Shown here: positions 26,979 through 36,092 of the stretch, one piece after another
Position numbering within the stretch: the stretch's first letter is position 1
Layout: the number at the start of each line of letters is the position of its first letter
DNA from: Bog-756 sp963699105
Lineage (GTDB): Bacteria > Actinomycetota > Acidimicrobiia > Acidimicrobiales > RAAP-2
Length of the DNA: 64,000 nt
Reading direction: 5' to 3'
Assembly: GCA_963699105.1 (NCBI GenBank)
Contig: CAVOTI010000001.1
Location: 1,240,001 to 1,304,000 of the forward strand
Position numbers and translations under genes: made by a program
Notes under the pieces: generated by a model
Seen by the model: only the letters and a program-made list of their open reading frames with translations
Told to the model about the DNA's origin: nothing
The model's database searches: none

Positions 26979-28268
26979 TCACGTGGCGTCACCGAAGAGG
27001 GCAGCTATGCGCTGCGACCTCTCGGCGAAAGCGGTCCCTTTCAGGGGGTCGGGCTCACGCGGCAGGCCGAGGGCGCGCTCGCCGATGACGTTTTTCTGGA
27101 CCTCATCGGTCCCGCCGTAGATCGAGGAGGCGCAGGCAAACACCAGGGCTTCGGCATAGCGTCCCGAGACCGGACCATCGGGGTCCCACAGCGTGGAGGA
27201 GAGCCCGAGGATGTCGCACCCGAGCTCAGCTGACAACTTGAAGATCCGGGTCTGCGCCAACTTTCCCAGATTGGCAAAGCCGGCTCCCCCACCACGGGCC
27301 ATCTCGATCTCCGACCGCCGGGCAGTCCACTCCCCCATGCGGGTGAATTCGATCAGGCGGGCCAACTTTTGCCGGACATGGGGGTCTTCGGAACGCCCGT
27401 ACTGGCGGGCCAGGTCGATCAGTTCAGGCCAGGACAGCACCTTGCTCCCGGACGGAGGGGGTTTCAGGGCGATGGCATCGCCTACGCGGAGATCGAGAAT
27501 GCCACCGCGGGCCCCGGCGGGCGGGAAGGAGCTCATCGAGCCTCCGGCCCCTATGCCCATGCGCTCGAACATGAGGGTCGACTGGGTGACCGACCATCCG
27601 TTGTTCAGACCTCCGATGAGGTCGGCGTCACTGACCTCGGCCTCGTCAATGAAGACCTCGTTGAACAGGGCGTGGCCGGTGATCTCGACCAACGGACGTA
27701 CGTCCACGCCCGGCTGGTCAAGGGGGAAGGCGAACCACGAGATTCCGGCGTGCTTCGGCACCGACGGGTCGGTGCGGGCCAGGAGCATCCCGTAGTCCGC
27801 TCCCGCCGCCATCGAACTCCACACTTTTTGGCCGTTGATGATCCACTTGTCGCCGTCCCGCTCGGCCCGGGTGGCCAGCGACGCCAGGTCCGAGCCGGAT
27901 CCCGGCTCACTGAACAGCTGGCACCAGGCTTGGCGGCCCGAGTAGACACCCGGCACGAAGCGGTCGATCTGCTCGGGGGTGCCGTGGCTGAGAATGGTCG
28001 GCGCCGCCATCAACAGGCCCAGCCCGCTGGGCGCCGGGAGGGCGCCGTGCCGGGAGAAGGCGGCCCGCACCAAGGGCACCGACCGGCGGGAGTAGCCCCG
28101 TCCACCCCACGAGATCGGGAAGTGCGGCGCCGTCCATCCTGCCTCCCCTACCTGTTGCCACCATTGGGACACCGTCAGTTCCGGGTCCCAGCGTTCCTGC
28201 AACCAGCTGGTGACATCCGCTTCGAGGTCGGCGTCGTCCCGACGGGACTCAGCCGGCACGGTAGTCAC
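26979..28268 (-). CDS. Acyl-CoA dehydrogenase (FadE-like)
   Basis: This 429-residue flavoenzyme carries CQLFSEPGSGSDLASLATRA and KWIINGQKVWSSMAAGADYG (FAD/acyl binding, about residues 118-165), a mid-domain VTQSTLMFERMGIG, and the C-terminal SIYGGTDEVQKNVIGERALGLP. The last block has Gly where medium-chain enzymes have the catalytic Glu (YEGT), as in many actinobacterial FadE subunits that use a Glu elsewhere or a partner. It should oxidise an acyl-CoA alpha-beta bond and pass electrons to ETF. The GTG start overlaps the upstream amidohydrolase stop by four bases, so they form one operon. Confidence 0.85.
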   Translation of the reverse strand: MTTVPAESRRDDADLEADVTSWLQERWDPELTVSQWWQQVGEAGWTAPHFPISWGGRGYSRRSVPLVRAAFSRHGALPAPSGLGLLMAAPTILSHGTPEQIDRFVPGVYSGRQAWCQLFSEPGSGSDLASLATRAERDGDKWIINGQKVWSSMAAGADYGMLLARTDPSVPKHAGISWFAFPLDQPGVDVRPLVEITGHALFNEVFIDEAEVSDADLIGGLNNGWSVTQSTLMFERMGIGAGGSMSSFPPAGARGGILDLRVGDAIALKPPPSGSKVLSWPELIDLARQYGRSEDPHVRQKLARLIEFTRMGEWTARRSEIEMARGGGAGFANLGKLAQTRIFKLSAELGCDILGLSSTLWDPDGPVSGRYAEALVFACASSIYGGTDEVQKNVIGERALGLPREPDPLKGTAFAERSQRIAALFGDAT

Positions 28269-29464
28269 GCAGTTGTCCCGTCCAATGACGCCACACCCAA
28301 GAGGTCGAGGGCGTTCTGTCGCATGATCCTGCTCACCTCACCGTCGGAAAAGGCGTGGAGCTCCTTGGTGAAGGTCAGCGGGTCGGCCAGTCCCTCGCCG
28401 TGGGGCCAGTCCGAACCGAACAGGACCTTCTCTGTTCCGATGAGGTCGGCCAGATGACGTAGATCCTCCTCGTAATATGGCGTCACCCACAAGTGGTGGC
28501 GGATGGTGTCGAGCGGGTCATCCGGAAAAGCCCTGGGATTCTGGTTGGCCAGCTTGTGCAGCCGCTTCACCAGCAAAGGGACCCAGTCCGAGCCGTTCTC
28601 GATGCTGGCGATCCGCAGACCGGGATGGCGATGGAACACGCCATGGACAACCATGCTCCCGACAGAGTCGTGAATGGGCCGGTCGGACACCAGGAGCCGG
28701 GACAGCGCGTCGACGCCCCGGAAGGGCTCGAAATGGTCCTGGGCGCCCCACGCTCCGGCGAACATCTCGTAGCCGCTGTCGCCCAGGTGGAAGGCCACCG
28801 GGATCCCGGCTTCGGCCAGCCGGGCCCACACCGGATCGTGGGCCGGGTCGCCCAGCGAACGGCCTCGCCCCCCTTCCACCGGCACGGGGGCCGGCCGCAG
28901 GTGCACCATGCGCGCTCCTCGCCCGAGGAGCGACTCGAGCTCGTCGATGGCGGCCCCCGGGTCGGCCAATGACAGCATCGGAGCGGTAATGATGCGGTTC
29001 TGGTAAGAGAATCCCCAATCCTCCTCCAGCCACCGGTTGAAAGCATGCAACGTCGCCACCGTGGCCGGAATGTCCTCGCGCAGGGCCTGTTCGATACCGC
29101 AGGCCAGAGTGGGGAACATCATGATGCCTTCGAGTCCCTGCTCATCCATGGTGGCCAGCCGTCGATCACGATCTTGGTACTCGGGGTGGATCGGCTCGAC
29201 CTGGGTGAGCGAGCGAGGATCCACTCCTTCGGGTATCTGGCCCCTGAAGAGCAGATCGAGGCAGCCAGGGACGATCACCGGATCGAACGTCGGGTTCGGG
29301 ACGAACACGAACTTGCGTCCTGCGGCCAGAAGCACCTTGTGGGTGCCCTGGTCGAGCACTTCCACCCCCCTCCGCTTGAACGCGGGATCGAGGTGGCGGG
29401 TACACGAGTCGAGCGCTTCGTAGTAGTGGTTGTCAGCATCGATCGCTCGAGATTCATTCCCCAT
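28265..29464 (-). CDS. Amidohydrolase-family metal-dependent hydrolase
   Basis: The 399-residue TIM-barrel protein begins with AIDADNHYYEALDS, where D-x-D-x-H resembles the metal-binding D/H-x-H of the amidohydrolase_2 (ACMSD-like) family. It then shows GIMMFPTLACGIEQ, GIPVAFHLGDSGYEMF, and near the end VLFGSDWPHGEGLADP, where the Asp is the strand-8 metal and base residue. Relatives decarboxylate or hydrolyse cyclic intermediates. The actual substrate is unknown; a ring-cleavage or decarboxylation role in this cluster is inference. It is the first gene of a leftward operon with the acyl-CoA dehydrogenase. Confidence 0.8.
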   Translation of the reverse strand: MGNESRAIDADNHYYEALDSCTRHLDPAFKRRGVEVLDQGTHKVLLAAGRKFVFVPNPTFDPVIVPGCLDLLFRGQIPEGVDPRSLTQVEPIHPEYQDRDRRLATMDEQGLEGIMMFPTLACGIEQALREDIPATVATLHAFNRWLEEDWGFSYQNRIITAPMLSLADPGAAIDELESLLGRGARMVHLRPAPVPVEGGRGRSLGDPAHDPVWARLAEAGIPVAFHLGDSGYEMFAGAWGAQDHFEPFRGVDALSRLLVSDRPIHDSVGSMVVHGVFHRHPGLRIASIENGSDWVPLLVKRLHKLANQNPRAFPDDPLDTIRHHLWVTPYYEEDLRHLADLIGTEKVLFGSDWPHGEGLADPLTFTKELHAFSDGEVSRIMRQNALDLLGVASLDGTTA

Positions 29465-29518
29465 GGCATCTCCCGTTCACGTCAATTGGACTGTGCCGTT
29501 GACCCGAGAAAGCTTAAG

Positions 29519-29532
29519 ACCTTTAGGGGACA
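29519..29532. promoter_or_regulatory. Cluster operator motif, site c
   Basis: ACCTTTAGGGGACA lies 55 bases upstream of the amidohydrolase start. It resembles site h read on the opposite strand (ACCTTTAGAGGAC). The surrounding 29465-29695 is otherwise empty. Confidence 0.4.
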
Positions 29533-29695
29533 AGGGCAACCTGTCCGACTGGTCGGCTACCGGGGCGGAGCCCTGGTCGCTGCGTCGATCGATGGCGGCT
29601 GCGGCCGGTAATCGGGCCCGTCTCGTCCTCGCCGGCGTCGACGTGGGGCGGGGACGTACCGGCTCGCGCCGCCACAGTCCCGGTGTGCTACGACG

Positions 29696-30484
29696 CTACG
29701 GCTGAGCGGGCCCCTGTAGGTGCTTCATGACGTCCGGGTAGCGCTTGGTGTGGGCTCCCCCGTCGATCAGGTGCAGGGACCCCGAGATGTTCCGGGATTC
29801 GTCGGACGCCAGGAAGGCGACCAGCTGGGCGACGTCGTCGGCCGTCGGGTGCGTCCCCAGTGGTGCATTTTCGATGAACTCGTCGACGATCGAAGGGATC
29901 GACCACAACCCCTCGGTCAGGCTGGTCTGCACCAGACCGGGGGCGACGGCGTTGACGCGGATGCCCGATGGTCCCAGTTCCATGGCCGCCACTTCGGCCA
30001 ACATGGCCAGGGCCGATTTCGAGCAGCAGTAGGCGCTCATCCCCGAGGCCGGCTGCACCGCGTTCAGGCTGGCGGTGAGGATGATCGATCCGCCCCGGCC
30101 CATCTGCGGCGCCGCGTGCTTGATGGCCAGTAGCGGGCCCAACAGGTTGATCTCGATGACGCGCATCCACTCGCCGATATCGACATCCACGATGGGGGAG
30201 AATCCCCCGATTCCGGCGTTGGCGAACAGTACGTCCACTCGCCCGAACCTGTGGACGCTGGCCTCGACCAGGCCTTGGACATCGGATTCGATCCGGACGT
30301 CGCCGGTGAAGACCCCCACCGCCTCGCCCAGCTCCTCGTGGACGGAGGCGAGTCGTCCGGCATCGAGATCGGCCACCATGACCACCGCTCCGTCCCGGAC
30401 GAAGCGCCGGGTCGCGGCCAGACCGATTCCTGAGGCGCCACCGGTGATGATGGCCACTCTCCCGCTGAGACGCCCGTCGGCCAC
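29696..30484 (-). CDS. Short-chain dehydrogenase/reductase
   Basis: From the GTG at 30484 (a TTG at 30493 is also possible) the protein has about 262 residues. It has the classical SDR NAD(P)-binding loop IITGGASGIGLAA, the second-strand acid VADLDAGRL (D suggests NAD), the NAG motif LFANAGIGGF, a catalytic Ser in ILTASLNA, and Tyr/Lys in AYCCSKSAL. The substrate-binding tail is VAPGLVQTSLTEG and the end is DESRNISGSLHLIDGG. It would oxidise a hydroxy-acyl-CoA or alcohol intermediate. It is divergent from the cupin gene and shares operator site d. Confidence 0.85.
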   Translation of the reverse strand: MADGRLSGRVAIITGGASGIGLAATRRFVRDGAVVMVADLDAGRLASVHEELGEAVGVFTGDVRIESDVQGLVEASVHRFGRVDVLFANAGIGGFSPIVDVDIGEWMRVIEINLLGPLLAIKHAAPQMGRGGSIILTASLNAVQPASGMSAYCCSKSALAMLAEVAAMELGPSGIRVNAVAPGLVQTSLTEGLWSIPSIVDEFIENAPLGTHPTADDVAQLVAFLASDESRNISGSLHLIDGGAHTKRYPDVMKHLQGPAQP

Positions 30485-30526
30485 GTGAGGCAACGTAACA
30501 TCCCGATCGACCGGAGGCACCTTTCG

Positions 30527-30539
30527 TCTAGATGGTTTC
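30527..30539. promoter_or_regulatory. Cluster operator motif, site d
   Basis: TCTAGATGGTTTC lies between the divergent SDR (minus) and cupin (plus) genes, about 40 bases from each start. Confidence 0.55.
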
Positions 30540-30566
30540 GGATCGAACCGGAGGATTGGAGGTAGC

Positions 30567-31121
30567 ATGAAGGGGGTCGATCGGAAGTTCGTCCTGCCCG
30601 AGAGAGGAGCACCGATGACGACTGCTGACGGGCGCGACGGGCGCCTACAGAGGTTCGGCCCGGAACAGGCCAAGCTTCTCCATGAGACGGGCATGATGAG
30701 CATGCCGGAGATGGACCCGGCCGCCCCCGAGGAGATGGTGGAGTGGGCACTGTCGGGTGGCCACGTGGTCAAGACCCTGTTCGGTGATCCGGCCTCCAAC
30801 GGGATGAGCCTGGTGTGGTCGTGGTTCGGCCCCGACTTCGCCTTACCCCGCCATTCCCACAGCGCCGACTGTCTGTATTACATCACCAAGGGCGAGATAC
30901 GCATGGGGAGCCAGATCTTGCGGGAGGGCGAGGGCTTCTTCGTGCCATCGGACGCCCGCTACGCCTATACCGCGGGTCCTGAAGGCGTCGAAGTCTTGGA
31001 GTTCCGCTCGGTGAGCACGTTCGACATGCGCATCAGCGAGACCCTCCCCCGCTGGGCCAAGATCGTCGAAGGCGTCCAGGCCAACCGGGCCCGATGGAAG
31101 GCCGAGAGCCCCGCAGGCTGA
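30567..31121 (+). CDS. Cupin-domain protein
   Basis: Two starts are possible: ATG 30567 after GGAGGT, or ATG 30615 after AGAGGAG. The 184-residue form includes a single cupin barrel at about residues 80-160. Motif 1 is LPRHSHSADCLYYITKGEI (H-x-H and a later acidic-poor segment) and motif 2 is EGFFVPSDARYAYTAGPEG, which lacks an obvious metal His; the metal site may be incomplete. The C-terminal RISETLPRWAKIVEGVQANR is helical. Such proteins act as small dioxygenases, isomerases or ligand sensors. It lies between the SDR and the GntR regulator, so a sensor or enzyme role in the pathway is plausible. Confidence 0.7.
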   Translation: MKGVDRKFVLPERGAPMTTADGRDGRLQRFGPEQAKLLHETGMMSMPEMDPAAPEEMVEWALSGGHVVKTLFGDPASNGMSLVWSWFGPDFALPRHSHSADCLYYITKGEIRMGSQILREGEGFFVPSDARYAYTAGPEGVEVLEFRSVSTFDMRISETLPRWAKIVEGVQANRARWKAESPAG

Positions 31122-31196
31122 CGATCAGAACCTGCCTTCCACCGGGTCCAGGGCGCCATCGGAGCAGAAGTTGGCCCGGTGGCCGAGATCATCGAT

Positions 31197-31213
31197 ACCT
31201 TTAGAACGATTGG
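31197..31213. promoter_or_regulatory. Cluster operator motif, site e
   Basis: ACCTTTAGAACGATTGG lies about 105 bases upstream of the GntR-type regulator start, consistent with autoregulation. Confidence 0.45.
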
Positions 31214-31317
31214 TGAAAACGGTAAGCTCAGAGCGTGGGCAGGTAACGGATCCGGTCCGACCCGGGCTCAACCGGGTCCTCAATCGAACCCTCCCGACGG
31301 ACGACTGGAGTGCAAGG

Positions 31318-32082
31318 GTGGCCGTGGGCAAAAAGGGCAATGTCGTGCAACGCGAGAAGCCCCAGCAAATTGCCGACGAGTTGCGGGGGCTGATCGTCAG
31401 TGGAGAGTTGGCCGACGGTGCCTCTCTCGGACGTGAGCCCGACCTTGTCGAGCGGTTCGGGGTGTCCCGGCCGTCCCTGCGGGAGGCCCTACGGATCCTC
31501 GAGACCGAGGGACTCATCAGGGTGGTGCGGGGTCTGCACGGCGGCGTGGTGGTCCAGTCCCCGGACCACCGTATGACGGCCCGGACGGCCGCCCTCGTCC
31601 TCCAATCACGGAACGTGCCGCTGGCCGACGTGTTCGAGGCCCGGAGCATGCTGGAACCGCTGGCCGCCAAGGCGGCGGCGTCGTCCCGCAAGCGGAGGTC
31701 GACGGCGGCCCAGCTACGGGTCCTGATCGAGGACGAGCGGGCGGCGCTGGAGGACCCCGAGTCGTTCGGTCGGGCCAATGTCCTCTTCCACGAGCGATTG
31801 GTGGAGCTGGCCGGCAATCAGACCTTGAGCATCCTGACCGAGATGCTCGACGAGATCGTGCTCCGGGCCGTCACCGCCGTCAGCCGTGGTCAGGACATCG
31901 TCGGTTCAATTGCCATCCGCCGGCGCGGAATCCGATCCCAGGAGCGCCTGGCCGAGCTCATCGAGGAAGGCAAGGCGGCCGAGGCCGAGGAACACTGGCG
32001 ATCCCACATGTCCATTGTCAGCCGGGTGATGCTCGGCCAGGACGCCGAGACGGTGATCGACCTGCTCCATCACCAGGACTGA
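31318..32082 (+). CDS. GntR-family regulator, FadR/FCD subfamily
   Basis: I choose the GTG at 31318 (254 residues), because upstream in-frame sequence overlaps operator site e and is not protein-like. The winged helix is at residues 10-75: QQIADELRGLIVSGELADGA, VERFGVSRPSLREALRILETEG (recognition helix), and RVVRGLHGGVVV (wing). The FCD ligand domain follows, with DVFEARSMLEPLAAKAAAS, NVLFHERLVELAGNQTL, and EEHWRSHMSIVSRVM holding the FCD histidines that usually bind metal and an acyl or carboxylate effector. As the only intact regulator inside the cluster it is the natural candidate for binding the TCTAGA-type motifs. Confidence 0.85.
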   Translation: MAVGKKGNVVQREKPQQIADELRGLIVSGELADGASLGREPDLVERFGVSRPSLREALRILETEGLIRVVRGLHGGVVVQSPDHRMTARTAALVLQSRNVPLADVFEARSMLEPLAAKAAASSRKRRSTAAQLRVLIEDERAALEDPESFGRANVLFHERLVELAGNQTLSILTEMLDEIVLRAVTAVSRGQDIVGSIAIRRRGIRSQERLAELIEEGKAAEAEEHWRSHMSIVSRVMLGQDAETVIDLLHHQD

Positions 32083-32114
32083 ACGCACCTCGTTCCTCAG
32101 GCCGACGACAGCTC

Positions 32115-33275
32115 CTAGGAGCGCGGTAGGCCGAGGCCCCGCTCGGCAATGATCTTGCGCTGCATCTCGCTCGATCCGCCGTAGATCGGCAGAACGATCG
32201 AGTGACGGAATTCGTGAGCGAACTCACCTGATCCGGGAGCCAACGGTTCCCCGCCCTCGATCAGACCGAGGGGGCCGAAGATGTCGAGGAGATCGCTGGC
32301 TGCCCGCACCTGTGATTCGGCCGAGAACAGTTTGAACATCGAGCCCTCGATCATGGATCTGGAACCCTGGGCTTCCGTCCACTGGCTGCGGAGGCGCAGC
32401 AGGGTCGAGATCTCGCGCTCGATGGCCACCCGGGCCAGCCGCTCCCGTACGCTGGGGTCATCGAGGAGGGCCTGCCCATCGGCAGTGGCCACCGATCCGG
32501 CGGCCCGGACCGCCTGACCGAACAACCGGGCGGGCGCCCCGCCCCCGCTGCGCTCGAACATCAAGGCGATGCCCATGACTCCCCAGCCGTCATCGATCTC
32601 TCCGACGCGGGCCGCGTCCGGCACCACCACATCGGTGTAGTAAGTGGCATTGGTCCGCACATCCCCGATGGTCCAGATCGGCTGGACCTCGACCCCGGGG
32701 GCGTGCATCGGCACCAGAAACATGGTGAGCCCCCGGTGCTTCGGCTCCTCCGGATTGGTCCGGGTGAGCAGGAACACGTATTCGGACTCGTGGGCCAGGG
32801 TGGTGAACATCTTGTGGCCGTTGATCACCCACTGGTCGCCGTCCCGCACGGCGGCGGTCTTGGCCGAGGCCACGTCTGAGCCTCCGTGGGACTCCGTGTA
32901 GCCGAGGCACATGACGATCTCGCCGGCCAGGGCCCGGGGCAGGACCGTTCGCTTCATCTGCTCGGATCCGACCCTCCGGATGGTGTTGGCCACGAGCATG
33001 GTCATGCCGAGCCCGTCGAAAGGTACGCCCCTCCGCTCCAGCTCGTCGGAGAGGATCAGGATCTCGAATGCGCCATCGTCCCCTCGGCCGCCGTACTCCG
33101 TGGGCCAGCCGCCGGCGAACCAGCCGCGAGCACCGAGCGCCCGGTGGAGGTCCCAGTCGTGGTTGGTCCCGGTCCGACGGCTCCGCTCGATCAGATCGGG
33201 GGTGACGTGCTCATCGAGGAATGCCGCCACCTCCCGCCTGAACCGGGGACTGGAGTCGTCGATGTCGAAGTTCAC
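32115..33275 (-). CDS. Acyl-CoA dehydrogenase, subunit of a likely heteromer
   Basis: The 386-residue protein begins MNFDIDDSSPRFRREVAAFL. Conserved blocks are CLGYTESHGGSDVASAKTAA (FAD-binding, residues 122-142), WVINGHKMFTTLAHESEYVF, and LPIYGGSSEMQRKIIAERGL at the C-terminus, where the usual catalytic Glu position is Gly. Its start overlaps the stop of the second dehydrogenase gene (33272) by four bases. Tandem FadE pairs forming alpha2beta2 enzymes are characteristic of actinobacterial sterol side-chain degradation. This pairing is the strongest steroid-like hint in the cluster. Confidence 0.85.
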   Translation of the reverse strand: MNFDIDDSSPRFRREVAAFLDEHVTPDLIERSRRTGTNHDWDLHRALGARGWFAGGWPTEYGGRGDDGAFEILILSDELERRGVPFDGLGMTMLVANTIRRVGSEQMKRTVLPRALAGEIVMCLGYTESHGGSDVASAKTAAVRDGDQWVINGHKMFTTLAHESEYVFLLTRTNPEEPKHRGLTMFLVPMHAPGVEVQPIWTIGDVRTNATYYTDVVVPDAARVGEIDDGWGVMGIALMFERSGGGAPARLFGQAVRAAGSVATADGQALLDDPSVRERLARVAIEREISTLLRLRSQWTEAQGSRSMIEGSMFKLFSAESQVRAASDLLDIFGPLGLIEGGEPLAPGSGEFAHEFRHSIVLPIYGGSSEMQRKIIAERGLGLPRS

Positions 33276-34314
33276 GTGACCCCGCCGCCGTTTACCAGGT
33301 CGCCGCCGGGCACGAAGAGCAGGTCGGCCAGACGACGGTACTCACTCCTCGGATCTCCCCACAGCAACGAGTAGGCCTTGGCTCTACGAAAGTAGAGCTG
33401 TATGTCATATTCAGCCGTGAACCCGTATCCCCCGTGGTAATGGAGAGAGTCCCGTGTCACGTCGAGGGCGGTCTCCGATGCGAACAGCCAGGCCATCGAG
33501 GCCAGTACCCCGCCGTCCTCACGGGCCTCGTCCACCGCCCACCCCGCCTTGTAGGCGAGAAGGCGGGCACCGTCGACGGCGGTGGCGTCGTCGGCCAGCC
33601 GATGGGCGATCGTCTGGAAGGTGGCGATCGGGGCCCCGAACACTTCCCGGGACTTCACGTAGTCGACCCCGAGCTCGAGGGCGGCGGCGCTCAGACCGGT
33701 CAGCTGGGCGGCCGACAACAGCTTCCAATCGGCGAGGGCGGCAGTGTAAGCAGACCGGGCCGTCGATCCCGTAGCCACCACGGTCCGGGTACCGGCTCCC
33801 GGCTCCCAGAAGCCGAGCGGCAGGCAGCCCAGATTCTCGATCCGCACTCCCGAAGGCTCCGAGGCCGAGGCCACGAGTTCGTCTCCCTCCAGGGCCAGGA
33901 CCAGGTGGGCGATGGCCCCGGCCGGTACCAGAACCGGCGCTCCCGGTTTGGCGGGCGCCAACGACACGGTGGCGATGACATCGCCCTCACACACTGACGC
34001 CAGCAGCTCACCGGCCGCAGGTCGGCAGCGGGCCAGTAGCCGGGCGGCCACCATCCCCTCGAGCACGGGGGCCGACGCCAGGGCGGCACCACACTGCTCG
34101 GCCACCAGCGCCAGCTGGAACAAGCCGGCCGCCGGCGTGGGCCCGTCGGCCACGGCCATGGACGGGACGCCGAGCTGGAGGAGGCCGGCCCACAGGCTCC
34201 GGTCGAATCCGGTCTTCTCGATGCCCGGATTCGATCAGGGGAGGACTCGCGCTGCAACAGGGAACGCACGGCGCCGACCAGTTGCACCTCCTCCGGCGTG
34301 AGGCCCAGATCCAC
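33272..34314 (-). CDS. Acyl-CoA dehydrogenase, second subunit (frameshifted near N-terminus)
   Basis: From the GTG at 34314 the first frame reads MDLGLTPEEVQLVGAVRSLL, a normal FadE start. Near 34225 the frame changes and continues TGFDRSLWAGLLQLGVPSMA, through the middle barrel and the C-terminal helices EVFGAPIATFQTIAHRLADD and LHYHGGYGFTAEYDIQLYFR (the last a standard FadE signature). FAD-contacting Arg and Gln are there, but the TESxxGSD-type motif is reduced, as in the non-catalytic partner of alpha2beta2 enzymes. It is translationally coupled to the dehydrogenase that follows. One indel restores a protein of about 345 residues. Confidence 0.75.
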
Positions 34315-34341
34315 CTGTCGCTCCCGATCATCGCAACCGGA

Positions 34342-35338
34342 TCACCCGCCGGCCGGCCCGACCTCATAGAACTGCTCGGCCCATCGCCGGACGGCACCAT
34401 ACGGTCGGGCATCCTGTCTGGCCAGGGCGGGGTGCTCCACGTAGTCCTGGTACCGCCAGATCTCCAGGTCGTCTTCGAGGGTCACGAGGAGCTCCTTCTC
34501 GATGCGCTCGGTGATGTCGGCCGGAGGTACGTCCGACGTGTCCCCGGACGTCGCGGCCACCAGATCGAGTAGAACATGTCCGAGTACCCGTCCTCGACGG
34601 GGGTGGTGGCGAACACCAGACGGTAGTTGGAGGATCCCTCGAAGGCGCTGATCGCTCCGCCCAGCCCGAACAAGATGCTGTGGATGCGCAGAGCCATGGC
34701 TTCGGGGTCCGGGCTGCTGACATCCGGCCATCCGGTCAGGAATCGCCACTCCTGGTCGACGATCTCCCAGCGCAGCAGCTTGGGGGTGACGGTGGCCCGG
34801 TGGACGTACTGGAAGTGGACGCTGTCCGGCGCGTTCTCGGCCGGCAATTGGGGGTGGACCGGCTCCCGCCGGTAACGGGTCGACAACTCGGGATAGGGGC
34901 GGTAGTACGAGTCCGGGTCCTGGGGGAGGTGCGGAAAGGCCCCGAAGATATCGGGCAGTTCCCAACCGGGCGGGCGGCCGTGGGGCTGCTGCCACAGAAA
35001 GACGCAGACCATGTTGCTCACGGATCGGCCAGACTTTGAGCGCCTTGGACCGGTTGGGACGATCCTCGTAGGGGATGTACCGGTTGACGCCGTCGGGTCC
35101 CCACCCCCAGCCGTGGAAGGGACACTCGACGCAGTCGCCGCGCACCGTCCACCGTGTCCGATATGGGCACCGAGGTGGCGACAGTGGGCGTCGAGGACAT
35201 GGAGCGCGCCGTCCTCGTCGCGGTAGGCCACCAGATCGTCACCGAAGTACCGAAGGGGTCGCACCTGGGCGGATAGGGAAACTCGATCGACCAACCGATC
35301 ATGTACCAGCCGGTCGGCTTCCAGGTGAACGGAATCTT
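34342..35338 (-). CDS. Rieske oxygenase alpha subunit, KshA-like, with four frameshifts
   Basis: Fragments in several frames join into one Rieske non-haem oxygenase. The N-terminus IPFTWKPTGWYMIGWSIEF leads to VRPLRYFGDDLVAYRDEDGA, then CRHLGAHIGHGG and CVECPFHGWGW, which supply the two Cys and two His of the 2Fe-2S centre. Then come KVWPIREQHG, CVFLWQQPHG, and a catalytic part with ENAPDSVHFQYVHRA (D-x3-H-x4-H iron ligands). Frame changes occur near 35280, 35125, 35010 and 34570. The first of these motifs and the length resemble 3-ketosteroid 9alpha-hydroxylase KshA. It would need a reductase, not seen here. The indels look like assembly errors because every motif is intact. Confidence 0.7.
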
Positions 35339-35402
35339 CACGTCGTCCCCACTCCATCAGCGCGCCGACCCAGTCGTCGACGTCGGCGTTCAGTATAGTG
35401 AA

Positions 35403-35418
35403 TCCTCTAGATACTTCC
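35403..35418. promoter_or_regulatory. Cluster operator motif, site f
   Basis: TCCTCTAGATACTTCC lies between the divergent Rieske (minus) and isochorismatase-like (plus) genes, 36 bases upstream of the latter's start. Confidence 0.55.
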
Positions 35419-35453
35419 AAACTTCCGAACGCCTACGACCACGTGAGGAACTG

Positions 35454-36086
35454 ATGGCTGTGCCCCGCTCATCACTCAGGAGCCTCGTCGGCCCGTCGCA
35501 TACCGCCCTCGTCACCCAGGAGTGCCAAGTCGGCATCATCGGCCCGGGGCCCCTTGCGTGAGCTGGCGGCCGAGGCCCAGCGCGAAGCCGTCCCCAACAT
35601 CGCCCGCCTTACTGCCGGTGGCGCGGTCGGCCGGCGTGCAGGTGGTCCACTCCCTGATGCAGCGGCGACCCGACGGCTCGGGGTGCGAACGGCAATGCCA
35701 GGCTGTTCGCCGCCGCCAGGTCACTCGGCGGCGACCTGTCCCCGGCAGCGAGGGCGCCTCCCTCCTCCCGGAACTGGGACCCGAACCGGCCGATCTCGTG
35801 CTGGCCCGGTACCACGGTGTCGGGCCCATGGGCGGAACGGACCTGGACCCCATCCTGAGGAACCTGGGCGTGACCACCATCGTGGCCGTGGGGGTCTCGG
35901 TCAACATCGCCATTCCCAGCCTGGTCATGGACGGGGTCAACGCCGCCTACCAGGTCGTCCTGCCCGGCGACGGGTGGCCGGGTGCCACAGGAGTACGCCA
36001 CCCAGGTGATCGAGAACTCGCTGTCCCTGCTGGCCACCGTGACCAGCACCCAGGAGCTGGTGGACGTCTGGTCAGAGCCGGCCTGA
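35454..36086 (+). CDS. Isochorismatase-like cysteine hydrolase, several frameshifts
   Basis: Starting at ATG 35454 after GAGGAA, the first frame gives HTALVTQECQVGIIGPG, where the usual catalytic Asp of DxQ is replaced by Glu (QEC). Other frames supply AEAQREAVPNIARL, SAGVQVVHSLMQRRPDG, and then ADLVLARYHGVGPMGGTDLD and ILRNLGVTTIVAVGVSVNIA. The last should be the GVxTxxCV cysteine segment; here the residue is V/N, so the nucleophile may be missing. It ends in QEYATQVIENSLSLLATVTS. At least four indels break it. The family hydrolyses amides or ring lactams; activity here is doubtful. Confidence 0.55.
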
Positions 36087-36092
36087 GGCCGG

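Noticed and set aside
32111..32122. Palindrome GCTCCTAGGAGC at the 3' end of the acyl-CoA dehydrogenase gene
   Set aside because: It has no loop and includes the stop codon; too short and unloopable for a terminator and not near a promoter.
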